Assembly (NCBI GenBank): GCA_025361705.1 | Contig: JANYJW010000008.1 | Location: forward strand, 1 to 64,000 | Source of the DNA: Gemmatimonas sp. | GTDB taxonomy: Bacteria; Gemmatimonadota; Gemmatimonadetes; Gemmatimonadales; Gemmatimonadaceae | Direction of reading: 5' to 3' | DNA: 64,000 nucleotides | Shown: positions 36,490 through 45,531 of the stretch, in pieces | How positions within the stretch are numbered: position 1 is the stretch's first letter | Layout: the number at the start of each line of letters is the position of its first letter | Notes under the pieces: model-generated | Seen by the model: the letters and a program-made list of their open reading frames with translations, nothing else | Databases searched by the model: none | Told to the model about the DNA's origin: nothing | Program-made: the position numbers and the translations under genes

Positions 36490-38370
36490 ATGTTGGACGA
36501 CCTGTTTGTCGCGTTCCAGACGGCCCTCGCGGGCCGCTATTCGATTGACCGCGAGCTCGGCCGCGGCGGCATGGGCGTGGTCTACCTCGCGCGCGAGGTG
36601 CAGCTGGACCGTCCAGTCGCCATCAAGCTGCTGCCGCCGGAGCGGGCGCTCGACCCGGCGCTGCGCGAGCGCTTTCTGCGCGAGGCGCGGCACGCCGCCA
36701 AGCTGTCGCACCCCAACATCATCCCCATCCACGCAGTAGACGAGACCGACGGCTTCGTCTACTACGTCATGGCGTACGTGGACGGCGAGTCACTCGCGCA
36801 GCGCGTGCGCACGCGCGGCCCGCTCCCGGCATCGGAGGGCATCCGGCTGCTGCGCGAGACGGCGTGGGCGCTGGCAAGCGCGCACGCACAGGGCATCGTG
36901 CATCGCGACGTGAAGCCGGACAACATCCTCATCGAGTCGGCCACGCAGCGCGTGCTGGTGGCCGACTTTGGGATCGCCGCGGCCGAGGGCGACGCCGCCA
37001 GCGACGGCATTTGCGGCACACCGGAATTCATGAGCCCCGAACAGGCGCTCGGCCAGGAGGTGGACGCGCGCAGCGACCTCTACTCGCTGGGCGCGACGGC
37101 GTTCTTTGCCTTCTCGGGGCGCCTGCTGTTCGAGGGCAAGACGCCGACCGAAGTGCTCGCCCGGCAGGTGACGGAGCAAGCGCCCGCGTTGTCGACGCTT
37201 GGGGTGTCGGTGCCGCGCAAGGTGGCCGCATTGGTGGACCGGTGCCTTGCCAAGGATCCGGCGCACCGCCCCGCGAGCGCGAGCGCGCTGGCCGAGCAGT
37301 TGGGCGTGTCGCTGGAGCAGCGTCGCGAGATGCCGGTGGCGCTTCGCGCGTTCGTGAAGCGCACTGGGCGACTGGACGGGGGCGGGACGGTGTTTGGCGC
37401 GGTAGTCGTGCTCTTTGTCTCCATCGGGATTGGCGCAGTTTTCGGTCTCGGCCCCGTGTGGGGATTCGGACTGCTCGGCGTTGGCGCCACGCTGCTGCCT
37501 TTCGCCGCTTTCGTTGCGTCAGCGCGCCGTCTGGCCCGGCTCGGGTTCGCCCACATCGACCTCGCGCCCGCGTTTCAGGCGGAGATCGAGTCGTCGCGCG
37601 AGGAGTACGCCGTGGAGCAGGCACACGGGCGGTCGCCGATGGAACGGATCTTCAAGTGGTTGGCCATTGCGGGAGTTGGGGGATCGTCCACCGCGGTCGG
37701 CAGTCTCCTTCTCTGGGTGTACCTGGGCAACCTCACCCGGGGCCCGGCGGATTGGGTCTATCAGTTGTTCCTCGGCTCATGGTCGACCATGATCTGCTCC
37801 ACCATCGGTTACCTCAGCGTGACAGGCCGCCGCAAGGACATCGATACGGGCTTCTGGGCGCGACTATGGAATGGGCGCATCGGGCGTGCGGCGTGGGCCA
37901 TCGGCAAGAAGCTGCTTTGGCGCGGCACGACCGCGTCGGCCATTACGCACCGCGCCACGGAGCTTTCGCTGGGGATGGCCGCTGAGAATCTGTTTGACAG
38001 CCTGCCGCGGTCCACGCGCGAGCAGCTGGGCGACGTGCCAGGCGTGCTGCATCGGCTGCAGGAGGACGCGCAGCAGCTGCGCGGTCATCTCGACGCCTTT
38101 CAGGACGTGCTCAACGAGGCCGGCGAGGACGCGACAACTGACGCCTACGCGCCGATTCGCCGCGACCGTGCCCTGATGCAGGCCACGCTAGCCGAGGCGG
38201 TGGCCGCGCTGGAGACCATCCGGCTGAACCTGCTGCGCCTGCATGCCGGCGCGACGACGGTGGCCGGGCTGACGACGCACGTGGGGCTGGCGGCCGATGT
38301 GTCGGCGGAAGTGGAGCGATTGCTGGCGGGGCAGGCGGAGGTGCAGCGGCTGCTTGGGAAGGCTGATTGA
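36490..38370 (+). CDS. Membrane Ser/Thr protein kinase with C-terminal helical domain
   Basis: 626 residues from the ATG at 36490; a TTG at 36481 is also in frame. Hanks-type kinase at about 15-275: GRGGMGVVYLA, K46 in VAIK, HRDVKPDN (138-145), DFG (159-161) and CGTPEFMSPEQ. After it come four hydrophobic segments (about 300-320, 323-343, 389-412, 425-444). The cytosolic tail from about 470 to the end is predicted as helical/coiled coil (LHRLQEDAQQLRGHLDAFQDVL). PASTA or other extracellular sensor domains are absent, so the signal may be sensed in the membrane or by the tail. It is preceded by a response regulator gene and followed by a strong hairpin. Confidence 0.9.
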   Translation: MLDDLFVAFQTALAGRYSIDRELGRGGMGVVYLAREVQLDRPVAIKLLPPERALDPALRERFLREARHAAKLSHPNIIPIHAVDETDGFVYYVMAYVDGESLAQRVRTRGPLPASEGIRLLRETAWALASAHAQGIVHRDVKPDNILIESATQRVLVADFGIAAAEGDAASDGICGTPEFMSPEQALGQEVDARSDLYSLGATAFFAFSGRLLFEGKTPTEVLARQVTEQAPALSTLGVSVPRKVAALVDRCLAKDPAHRPASASALAEQLGVSLEQRREMPVALRAFVKRTGRLDGGGTVFGAVVVLFVSIGIGAVFGLGPVWGFGLLGVGATLLPFAAFVASARRLARLGFAHIDLAPAFQAEIESSREEYAVEQAHGRSPMERIFKWLAIAGVGGSSTAVGSLLLWVYLGNLTRGPADWVYQLFLGSWSTMICSTIGYLSVTGRRKDIDTGFWARLWNGRIGRAAWAIGKKLLWRGTTASAITHRATELSLGMAAENLFDSLPRSTREQLGDVPGVLHRLQEDAQQLRGHLDAFQDVLNEAGEDATTDAYAPIRRDRALMQATLAEAVAALETIRLNLLRLHAGATTVAGLTTHVGLAADVSAEVERLLAGQAEVQRLLGKAD

Positions 38371-38397
38371 GCACGCGGACGCACGATGGCGACTCGG

Positions 38398-38515
38398 GAG
38401 TGCGATTGACACTCGCGATTGGCGATGCGACGGAGGGGGGAGCCTGGATGGGCTCCCCCCTCTGATGTCAATCGCCGATCGCACTCACGCATCGATGTCC
38501 TGATCGCAATCCTGC
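38398..38515. repeat. Imperfect inverted repeat around a terminator
   Basis: GAGTGCGAT (38398-38406) is inverse to ATCGCACTC (38478-38486), with several GGCGAT and TCGCAATC words around. The enclosed hairpin at 38432 and the right flank resemble the nested element at 27936-28069. Confidence 0.6.
38432..38463. terminator. Bidirectional terminator between convergent genes
   Basis: A 12-13 bp stem (GGAGGGGGGAGCC with GGCTCCCCCCTCT) with loop TGGATG. It lies between the kinase stop (38370) and the stop of the minus-strand M16 gene (38538), so it can serve both. Confidence 0.88.
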
Positions 38516-38537
38516 GTCCTCATCCTCACTTCGCCGT

Positions 38538-40628
38538 TCACCTGACTCGCTCAATGGTAATCGGCATCCCGGTCGGCACAATCTTGATGACCTTGTACGG
38601 CTTGGCCTTGGTGACATACAGCGTGATGGGCGCCTCACCGCCAAGGAAGTCGACCTTGTATGCGTCGAACTCGCCGAGTGGCACTTTCACCTTTTCTTCG
38701 CCGGCTACCGCGAGGGTGAGCTGGCCCACCGCGCCCTTGCCACCCTGGAATGCGGTGATCGTGAACGTGGCGCCTGGCGCCCACTTCATCGCGGCGACGA
38801 GTGGCGTGATGGCGTTGTCGTCAATCGCGCCGGCCGGCATCTCGGCGTCGACGTCCACGGACTTGGGGCCGGTTTGAGACGGCGTCACCGACTTCCCCTT
38901 CACGCGGCCGCCGGCGTATGTGAGGTCGACCTTGATCTGCTGGCCGCCCGCACTCCCCGATTGGTGCGTCTCCTGCATGGCAAGCGTGCTGCTGAACGTC
39001 AGCGTGGCGGATTGTGTCACGCCAGCCATCGGGATCGCCGTGGTCTCGGTGTACTTCCAGCCACCATCAACCATCTCGAGCTTTGCCACTTGTGCGCCGA
39101 TGGCATTGCCCTGATAGATGACGGCGAAGCTGTCGCTCTGCGCGGTGAGCGCCGAAAGGTCGAGGTCGAGCGGCGGCGCCTTCGCCGCGAGATCGGCGGG
39201 CGTCATGGGCGCACCGTCGACGCTGATGATCTTCACCGGCGCGATGGCCGAGAGCTTGTCGTAGATCTTCGCGCCGTCGCCCACCACGACCACGAGCGCC
39301 CCATCGCGCCTGATGCCGGCCGTCGCGGCGGCCTGCAGTTGCGCGGGCGTGACAGCGGCGAGCTTCTGGCGGTAGGTCTGCACGTAGTCGTTGGGGAGGC
39401 CCAGCAGGCGCGCCCTGGCCACCTGCGCCGCCACCTGGGTTGCCGTCTCCACCTCGAGCGGGAAGCGGCCGACGAGCGCCGACTTGGCATCGTCGAACTC
39501 CTTGGCGGGCACCGCTTCGGCGCCCAACCGCTGTTCCTGCTTCAGGATTTCGGCCAGCGATGAGTCGGTCACTTCAGTGCGCACCTCGGCGGTCGCCTGG
39601 AAACTGCCGACTCCCTTGTTGCGGTCGAACGACGAGTACGCGCCGTAGGTCCAACCCTTCGCCTCGCGCAGGATCATGAAGAGGCGCGAGTTGGCGCCCG
39701 CACCAAGTACCTGGTTGGCGACCGCCGCGCCATAGACCCGCTTGTCGCTGGCCGGCCAGGTGAGATTGCCGGCCACGATATTGCTCTGCACCGAGCCTGC
39801 GCGATGCACAAGAATGATCTCGGTGGCGGTCCGTGTGGGCGGCGCCTTGAACGCACCGGCGGCCGGCGCAGCACCGGTAAAGCCGGCAAACGCCTTGCTC
39901 GCGAGCTCCGTCGCCCTGGCCAGCGAAATGTCGCCGGCGAAGACGAGCAGCGCGCCGGCCGGCCGCAGGCGCAACGACTGATAGGCCACGAGGTCGGCGC
40001 GCGTGATCGACTTGACTGTTGCTGGGGTCGGGCGGCGGCCGTACGGATGATCGCCATACAGCCCCTTGTCGAAGAAGCGCGATGCCATGGAGCTGGGCTG
40101 CGACTGCTCGAGCTGCAGCGCCGAGAGCGTCTGCGTGCGCAGGAGCTCGACCTCCTTGTCGGCGAACGCCGGACGCATGATGGCGTCGGCGACAAGTCCC
40201 ATGGCAAAGGGCGCGTCGGCGGTGAGGAAGCTGGCGCTGACGGTCAGGAAGTCGGGATCGGTGCCGGCACCGATGGCGCCGCCGATGCCCTCAATGGCCG
40301 CCGCGAATTCGTCGGCGGTCCGCTTGCCCGCGCCCTTGGTGAGGAGCGCGGCGACGGCGTCGGCTGTGCCGGCCTTGGCCTCGAAGTCATGCACGCTGCC
40401 CGCCGGGAAGGCGAGCTGCATGGAGATGGTGGGCAGCTTGTGGTTTTCCACGACGAGCAGGCGCATGCCGTTGGGCAGCGTCGCCTCCCGGAACGGCGGA
40501 AACTGCGCCGCCTTCACCGGCATTGGCGCGGGGGGCGTGGCGGGAAAGTCCTGCGCGGCCAGCGGACCGGCCGTCACCGCCGAACAGGCCGCGGCGGCGA
40601 GCGCGAGCGTCACGAGTGTCGGGCGCAT
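38538..40628 (-). CDS. M16 family peptidase partner subunit, catalytic motif absent
   Basis: 696 residues from the ATG at 40628; signal peptide ending LAAQDFP. The M16 fold is evident (FREATLPNGMRLLVVENHKL, LREAKGWTYGAYSSF with the Arg/Tyr substrate pair), but the HxxEH zinc motif expected near residue 90 reads TADAVAALL. It is therefore the non-catalytic half of a two-chain M16B enzyme whose active chain is encoded just upstream. About 200 extra C-terminal residues (from about 480) form a beta-rich domain not found in ordinary M16B partners (MVDGGWKYTETTAIPMAG). Its ATG overlaps the stop of the active subunit by one base, fixing both start and coupling. Confidence 0.85.
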   Translation of the reverse strand: MRPTLVTLALAAAACSAVTAGPLAAQDFPATPPAPMPVKAAQFPPFREATLPNGMRLLVVENHKLPTISMQLAFPAGSVHDFEAKAGTADAVAALLTKGAGKRTADEFAAAIEGIGGAIGAGTDPDFLTVSASFLTADAPFAMGLVADAIMRPAFADKEVELLRTQTLSALQLEQSQPSSMASRFFDKGLYGDHPYGRRPTPATVKSITRADLVAYQSLRLRPAGALLVFAGDISLARATELASKAFAGFTGAAPAAGAFKAPPTRTATEIILVHRAGSVQSNIVAGNLTWPASDKRVYGAAVANQVLGAGANSRLFMILREAKGWTYGAYSSFDRNKGVGSFQATAEVRTEVTDSSLAEILKQEQRLGAEAVPAKEFDDAKSALVGRFPLEVETATQVAAQVARARLLGLPNDYVQTYRQKLAAVTPAQLQAAATAGIRRDGALVVVVGDGAKIYDKLSAIAPVKIISVDGAPMTPADLAAKAPPLDLDLSALTAQSDSFAVIYQGNAIGAQVAKLEMVDGGWKYTETTAIPMAGVTQSATLTFSSTLAMQETHQSGSAGGQQIKVDLTYAGGRVKGKSVTPSQTGPKSVDVDAEMPAGAIDDNAITPLVAAMKWAPGATFTITAFQGGKGAVGQLTLAVAGEEKVKVPLGEFDAYKVDFLGGEAPITLYVTKAKPYKVIKIVPTGMPITIERVR

Positions 40629-41974
40629 TACTTCTTCTCCGCGGGCACGATGGTGATGGTGAGCACGTTGTCGGCCGTGAGGTACGCGGCAGCCACGCGC
40701 TTGATGTCGTCGACGGTCACCTTGGCATAGCGGTCGAGGTCGGTGTTCACCGCATCTGGCCCGCCCAGATAGGTATTCGCAAACTGCACGGCCTCCGCCA
40801 ACGCGAACGCCCGCTGCCGTTCGTTGATCTTGCCGGCGCGGTATTGGTTCTTCGCCTTGGTCAACTCCTCGGCGGTGACGCCCGTCTGTGCGACGGCCGT
40901 GATCTCGCGCACCAGGAGGTGCTCCACGGAATCGGCGCCCACACCCTGATTGGCGATCGCCAAACCGAGCAGCATGCCCGGCCCGCGTCGCGGACCGAAG
41001 GGGTTGATCATGAGCTGCGCGGCCAGCGCGGCCTTGGTCTCGCGCGACAGCACCTTGTTGAGGCGCGAGCTTTCGCCCGTGCCGAGGATGGTGGAGAGCA
41101 GCTCGAGCGCGGGCAGGTCGGCGTGCGACGTCGACGGGATGCGGTAGAGCGCGATGACGGCGGGCAGCGTCGCCTTGTCGTCGGTAAACTGCTGACGCAT
41201 GGCGCCGGTGTGGAACTTCTGCTCGCACACGGCCACCGGCGGCGCCGGCTGGCGCGGAATGCCACCGAAGTAGCCCGCGATCATCTGCTTGGTCTCGACA
41301 ACGTTGAAGTCGCCGACCACCGTGAGCGTGACGTTGTTGGGCGCGTAGTACGTCCTGAAGAACGCCTGGATGTCCTCGACCTTGGCGGCTTCGAGGTCAC
41401 TCATTGAGCCGATGAGCGAATGGGCGTACCCAAAACACGTCGCCGGATCAAACGCCAGCAGCGTGCCCTCCCAGATGGCCTTGGAATACGGCTGGTTGTC
41501 GACGCGCAGGCGCCGCTCTTCCTTGACCGCATCCACCTGATTCTTGAGCCCTTCGGGCGTGACCGCGAGCCCGCGCATCCGTTCGGCCTCGAGCCAGAGC
41601 GCGAGGTTGAGCCGGTTGGACGGCACGAACTCGAAGTAGTTGGTGACGTCGTATTGCGTGGAGGCGTTGTCGCGGCCGCCTGCGCGTTCGAGCAGCGATG
41701 AGTGCTCCACCTTCTTCACGTTCCTGGAACCCTGGAACATCATGTGTTCAAAAAGGTGCGCGAAGCCCGTGCGACCCGCCACCTCGTTGCGCGCGCCGAC
41801 GTCATACCACAGGTCGACGGCAACCACCTGGCTCGAATGATCCTCCACGAGCTGCACGCGCAGTCCGTTGGGGAGGGCGTACGCATCGACCGTGATGCGG
41901 GCGGGGTCCTGCGCGAGCGCGCCGGTGGCCGCCAGGAGGAGGGCGGCCGCCACGGCGGCGGAGAGAGGACGCAT
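40628..41974 (-). CDS. M16 family zinc peptidase, catalytic subunit
   Basis: 448 residues from the ATG at 41974, preceded by AGGAG; upstream ATGs at 41989 and 42013 lack a site. Signal peptide ends ALAQDP. Inverted zinc motif HLFEH (H73, E76, H77) in GFAHLFEHMMFQGS, and VKEERRLRVDNQP later, where the third ligand is expected. This is a periplasmic M16B (pitrilysin/processing-peptidase-like) enzyme that degrades short peptides. It is co-transcribed with its non-catalytic partner. Confidence 0.9.
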   Translation of the reverse strand: MRPLSAAVAAALLLAATGALAQDPARITVDAYALPNGLRVQLVEDHSSQVVAVDLWYDVGARNEVAGRTGFAHLFEHMMFQGSRNVKKVEHSSLLERAGGRDNASTQYDVTNYFEFVPSNRLNLALWLEAERMRGLAVTPEGLKNQVDAVKEERRLRVDNQPYSKAIWEGTLLAFDPATCFGYAHSLIGSMSDLEAAKVEDIQAFFRTYYAPNNVTLTVVGDFNVVETKQMIAGYFGGIPRQPAPPVAVCEQKFHTGAMRQQFTDDKATLPAVIALYRIPSTSHADLPALELLSTILGTGESSRLNKVLSRETKAALAAQLMINPFGPRRGPGMLLGLAIANQGVGADSVEHLLVREITAVAQTGVTAEELTKAKNQYRAGKINERQRAFALAEAVQFANTYLGGPDAVNTDLDRYAKVTVDDIKRVAAAYLTADNVLTITIVPAEKK

Positions 41975-42068
41975 CGCGAGCTCCTGCATGGGAAATGGTG
42001 AGATCCTGGACACCCAGGCATTCAGGGCGCCGTGGAGCGCTGCACAATCCTAGCGCCAGCAGCCCCCT

Positions 42069-42953
42069 CTACGGAATGCGCCGGCGCGAGGTGTCACCCG
42101 GAGGCACGCTGGTGTCGGAGCGCCGAAGGACGTCGAGCAGCGTCCCCGCCGGGCCCTCGCCGAGGAAGCGTGCCGCGCGTTCCACCGCGTCGACGGCCAC
42201 GGCATCGGTGAAGTTGTGTCCCTCGCCCGGATACCGGTGCGTGACCACCCGCGTACGCCGCCGCGCGAGCAGGCGCAGCAGGTCGTCCTCCTCGGCAATG
42301 GTCACTTCGTCGTCGTCGATGCCGTGCAGCAGCAGCGTGGGCGGCAGGCGGCGTGTGCTGTCGGCAACGCCGGGCTCGAGGCCGCCGGCCACCAGCACCA
42401 TGCGCGTAATGCGCGGGTCGGTGGCGGCGGCGCCGACCGCCAGGTATGCCCCCATGGACACACCGAAAAGCCCGACGCGATTGGGCCGCACTTCGGGACG
42501 CGTGCGCACCCAATCGAGGGCGTCGCGCACGACGCGCACCCAGCGCCAATACTCGCGTCCCTCGGTGGAAATGCTCGCGATGAACGTGCCGGTGGCATCG
42601 AAGTAGTGGACGACGTACGCCGCAATGCCACGTCGGGCCAGCGCCTCGGCGTATCGATCGGAGGCGTCGCCGCTCAGCAGGTGGATGCCGCCAGAGCCGT
42701 GGAGCACGATGGCCGCCGGGTGGCGCTGCCCCCTGCCCTCTGGCACATACGCGTCAATGCGCACGCTGCGCCCGAGGCTCTCAAATACCATGGAGCTCTC
42801 CTCGATCGGATGGACGAAGCCGGGGAGGTGCAGACGCCCGACGCAGCCGGTGACCGCCAGCGTGGCGCACACCAGGCTGACGGTGGCGCGCCATCCGCTC
42901 CCGGTCGACCCGCCCCGATGCCCCGCCGAGGGCCGCGCCCCGCGCCCCGGCAT
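42069..42953 (-). CDS. Alpha/beta hydrolase (dienelactone hydrolase-like), probable lipoprotein
   Basis: 294 residues from the ATG at 42953, which overlaps the dut stop by 1 base (TGA at 42953-42955 on this strand). A hydrophobic segment ends LAVTGC at about residue 37, fitting a lipoprotein although the N-terminus is long. Nucleophile Ser in LFGVSMGAYLA, Asp in LLLHGIDDDEVT and His in YPGEGHNFTDA form the triad. An esterase or peptidase-like role is likely; substrate unknown. Confidence 0.8.
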   Translation of the reverse strand: MPGRGARPSAGHRGGSTGSGWRATVSLVCATLAVTGCVGRLHLPGFVHPIEESSMVFESLGRSVRIDAYVPEGRGQRHPAAIVLHGSGGIHLLSGDASDRYAEALARRGIAAYVVHYFDATGTFIASISTEGREYWRWVRVVRDALDWVRTRPEVRPNRVGLFGVSMGAYLAVGAAATDPRITRMVLVAGGLEPGVADSTRRLPPTLLLHGIDDDEVTIAEEDDLLRLLARRRTRVVTHRYPGEGHNFTDAVAVDAVERAARFLGEGPAGTLLDVLRRSDTSVPPGDTSRRRIP

Positions 42954-43456
42954 CAGCGTCCCGTCGATCCGAAGCCGCCGGCGCGGTCGGTCGTCGGCAT
43001 CACGACGCCGATGGTGAAGTCGAGCACCTCGTGGCGGGCAAGCACCATTTGCGCGATGCGTTCGCCGTGCGTGATGACGAGGTCTCGCGTCCCTCCGTGG
43101 CGCACGGGGACGCACCATTCGTCGGGATAGTCGGCGTCAATCGTGCCCGGGGCATTGGCAATCACGATATCGGTCTTGAGGCTCGTGCCGGACCGCGGTC
43201 GCACTTGCGCCTCGATGCCCACGGGCAGCCGTGCCTTGAAGCCCAGCGGGACGAGAGCTCGCTCGCCCGCGTGCAGCACGAGGACCGCCGTGCCGTCGCG
43301 CAGTTCCACCGCGCGCTGCGACATGACGCCGTCCACGAAGACGCGGACCGTGCGTTGCGTGAGGTATGCCGACACGTCGTAGCCCGCGCTATGGGCGGTG
43401 GCGCGGAGCGGCGGGGTAACGTCGGAATGGAGGGGCTCGAAGAGAATTTCCGGCAC
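42953..43456 (-). CDS. dut: dUTP diphosphatase
   Basis: About 167 residues if started at the GTG at 43456 (MPEILFEPLHSDV). All five dUTPase motifs are seen: AGYDVSAY, RPRSGTSLK, GTIDADYPDEW, ERIAQMVLA, and the C-terminal GGFGSTGR arm. The enzyme hydrolyses dUTP to dUMP, keeping uracil out of DNA. An open frame continues upstream to 43582, but those codons come from a heptamer-type repeat (MADGTRQ-like), so I reject them. No strong ribosome-binding site marks any start. It overlaps the hydrolase gene. Confidence 0.9.
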   Translation of the reverse strand: MPEILFEPLHSDVTPPLRATAHSAGYDVSAYLTQRTVRVFVDGVMSQRAVELRDGTAVLVLHAGERALVPLGFKARLPVGIEAQVRPRSGTSLKTDIVIANAPGTIDADYPDEWCVPVRHGGTRDLVITHGERIAQMVLARHEVLDFTIGVVMPTTDRAGGFGSTGR

Positions 43457-43476
43457 GTGATTGGGGTCGACGTGGT

Positions 43477-43561
43477 GGCAGATGGCAGTAGGAAGATCTA
43501 CCCAAGACCGTCCACCGTCTACGGCCTGCCGTGTGCCATCTGCCATCTGTCGTCTACCGTC
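43477..43561. repeat. Degenerate heptamer array with inverted copy
   Basis: TGCCATC units at 43534-43547 with degenerate TGTCGTC and TACCGTC after them, and an inverse copy GGCAGATGGCAG at 43477-43488. The two copies could pair as a long-loop hairpin between dut and the divergent gene at 43617. Confidence 0.65.
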
Positions 43562-43616
43562 TCCACGCCGTCGTCCCCTCACGGAACGCCCAGCCCCCCG
43601 TTAGAGTATCACTCCC

Positions 43617-45404
43617 ATGCGCCTCGCCTCCGCTCTTCTGATTGCCGCCGCGTTCATCGCGACCGCCGGCCCCGCCAACGCCCAGCGCCGCGGGAATCCG
43701 CCGGGTGGGGTGCCAGACCGCGCCCCGCCGATGCGCACCGAACCAGCACCCCTCCCGGAAATCACGGGCGACACGGCGTCCCCCGAGGGTGCAGCGCGCG
43801 CGGCGCAGATTCGCTTTGAGCAATATCGGCGCGCCCACCTGCCGAGCTCGCGCAGCGGGCGACCGGGGACGTGCGACGAGCAGGTGGGACGGTTCTGCTA
43901 CTGGTACGACGAACGCGCGCCGAAGGCCGTCGAGTTGCCGGTGGTGACCAAGGCGCGCACGACGCTCGTGCAGAAGCTCGATTCGCTGGCGCGCGTGGTT
44001 CCAGCCAATCGCTGGATTGCCGGCCAGCGCGTGCGCTACCTCGTCGAGTCGGAGCGCTATGACGACGCGCTCGCGGCGGCCCAGCAGTGCGAAGCCGATG
44101 GATGGTGGTGCGGCGCCCTGGCGGCATTCAGCCAGCACATGCTGCGCAATTACACGGCGGCGGACAGCGGATTCCGCGTGGTGCAGTCGCAAATGGCTGC
44201 GCGCGAACGCTGCACGTGGCGCGACATCTCCATGCTCATTGACGACGATTCGCGGCAGGAATACCGCCGACTGCCATGCGGCGCCGAGCGCGAGGCGTGG
44301 GAAGACCGCGTCTGGTGGTTTGCGCGCACGCTCTACGGCATGCGCGGCAACGACTCGCGCAGCGAGTGGAACGCGCGCCAGCTGATGGTACGGCTGTACC
44401 AAGACGCGCCGAGCGGGCTGCAGTTCGGGTTCGACGACGACGAGCGTGAGCTGCTGCTCCGCTTCGGGTGGCCGCGCACGTGGGCGCGCGGACCGGGCGA
44501 AGGGCGGGATGGCTTCAGCGTGGTCACCGACGAGGCGTCGCCGGCGTATCGGTACCTCCCGGCGGGCAACGTGTTGGGCAACCCGTCACTCTCCGACTCG
44601 TCGCACTGGCGGCTGCACCGTCCGCCCGTGATTGGCCGCTACGCGCCGCCGTACGCCCGCACGCTGGTGGCCCTCGAGCACCAGCAGGCGATGTTCCGCC
44701 GTGGCGACTCGGCGCTGCTCGTCATGGCGTACGACGTGTCGCAGGTGCGCGAGCTCGCCGCGGCCGCGCATCGGCGCGCAGCCATGGTGGTGGCACAGGG
44801 CGAGCAGCCGTCGCCGCGCATGTCGACGAGCAACCCGGCGCCCGCCACCGGCACCATGTCGGTGACCGGCGTGTGGGGGCCGCTGCTGTTCAGCGGCGAA
44901 GTCTGGGCACCAGACTCCAGCATCGTCGCCCGGGCCCGGTATGGCGTGCATCCGCCGTATGCCGTCGACACGCGGGTGACGGTGTCGGACCTGTTGTTCT
45001 TCAAGCCGTCCACCACGCCGCCCAACACGGTGGAGGAGGCGCTGGCGCTCGCCCTGCCCACCGAACGCGTGCGTTCCAGTGCGCCACTGGGCGTGTACTG
45101 GGAAACGTACGGAACCAATCCTGCGGGCGAGATGGTCAAGCTGACGGTCACGGTCGTGCGTGAGGTCGAGGAGGGCGGGTTCCTCAGGCGAAAGAACCAG
45201 AACCTGCGCCTGGTGCGCGAGGCCACCCCGGTGAGCGTGTCGGTGCAGGACATGACCGTGCGCGGCCGCAGCGTCTCGCCGCGCGCCGTGACGCTGGACA
45301 TCTCGACGCTCAAGAAGGGCGCGTACATCGTCCAGCTCGAGATTCAGGTGGACGGGCAATACCCGCTGCGCGCGGACCATCGGATTGAGATCATTGACAA
45401 GTAG
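43617..45404 (+). CDS. Secreted protein of unknown function (GWxTD-like features)
   Basis: 595 residues. Signal peptide MRLASALLIAAAFIATAGPANAQ. Cysteine-containing N-terminal half with paired cysteines (GTCDEQVGRFCYWY, QQCEADGWWCGAL, RCTWRDISM, LPCGAERE) that may form disulfides. A GWPRTW segment within ERELLLRFGWPRTWARG recalls GWxTD-domain secreted proteins. The C-terminal part is beta-rich (LKKGAYIVQLEIQVDGQYPLRADHRIEI). The resemblance to GWxTD is weak and I do not assign a function. It is divergent from dut; the gap holds the heptamer repeat. Confidence 0.75.
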   Translation: MRLASALLIAAAFIATAGPANAQRRGNPPGGVPDRAPPMRTEPAPLPEITGDTASPEGAARAAQIRFEQYRRAHLPSSRSGRPGTCDEQVGRFCYWYDERAPKAVELPVVTKARTTLVQKLDSLARVVPANRWIAGQRVRYLVESERYDDALAAAQQCEADGWWCGALAAFSQHMLRNYTAADSGFRVVQSQMAARERCTWRDISMLIDDDSRQEYRRLPCGAEREAWEDRVWWFARTLYGMRGNDSRSEWNARQLMVRLYQDAPSGLQFGFDDDERELLLRFGWPRTWARGPGEGRDGFSVVTDEASPAYRYLPAGNVLGNPSLSDSSHWRLHRPPVIGRYAPPYARTLVALEHQQAMFRRGDSALLVMAYDVSQVRELAAAAHRRAAMVVAQGEQPSPRMSTSNPAPATGTMSVTGVWGPLLFSGEVWAPDSSIVARARYGVHPPYAVDTRVTVSDLLFFKPSTTPPNTVEEALALALPTERVRSSAPLGVYWETYGTNPAGEMVKLTVTVVREVEEGGFLRRKNQNLRLVREATPVSVSVQDMTVRGRSVSPRAVTLDISTLKKGAYIVQLEIQVDGQYPLRADHRIEIIDK

Positions 45405-45531
45405 GTGAGAGACGAGGGACGGAGGACGAGGGGATCAACGCCGGGGACGCGACGGGCGCGGCTGTCATGCGGGCTGCATTATCTTTCCCGGTGCTCCATC
45501 GAACCTTCCGCCGTTCCCCCACCGATCGTCA

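Noticed and set aside
42953-43582. N-terminal extension of dUTPase to 43582
   Set aside because: The extra codons are heptamer-type repeat sequence, and dUTPases normally begin close to the PEILFEPLH-like segment.
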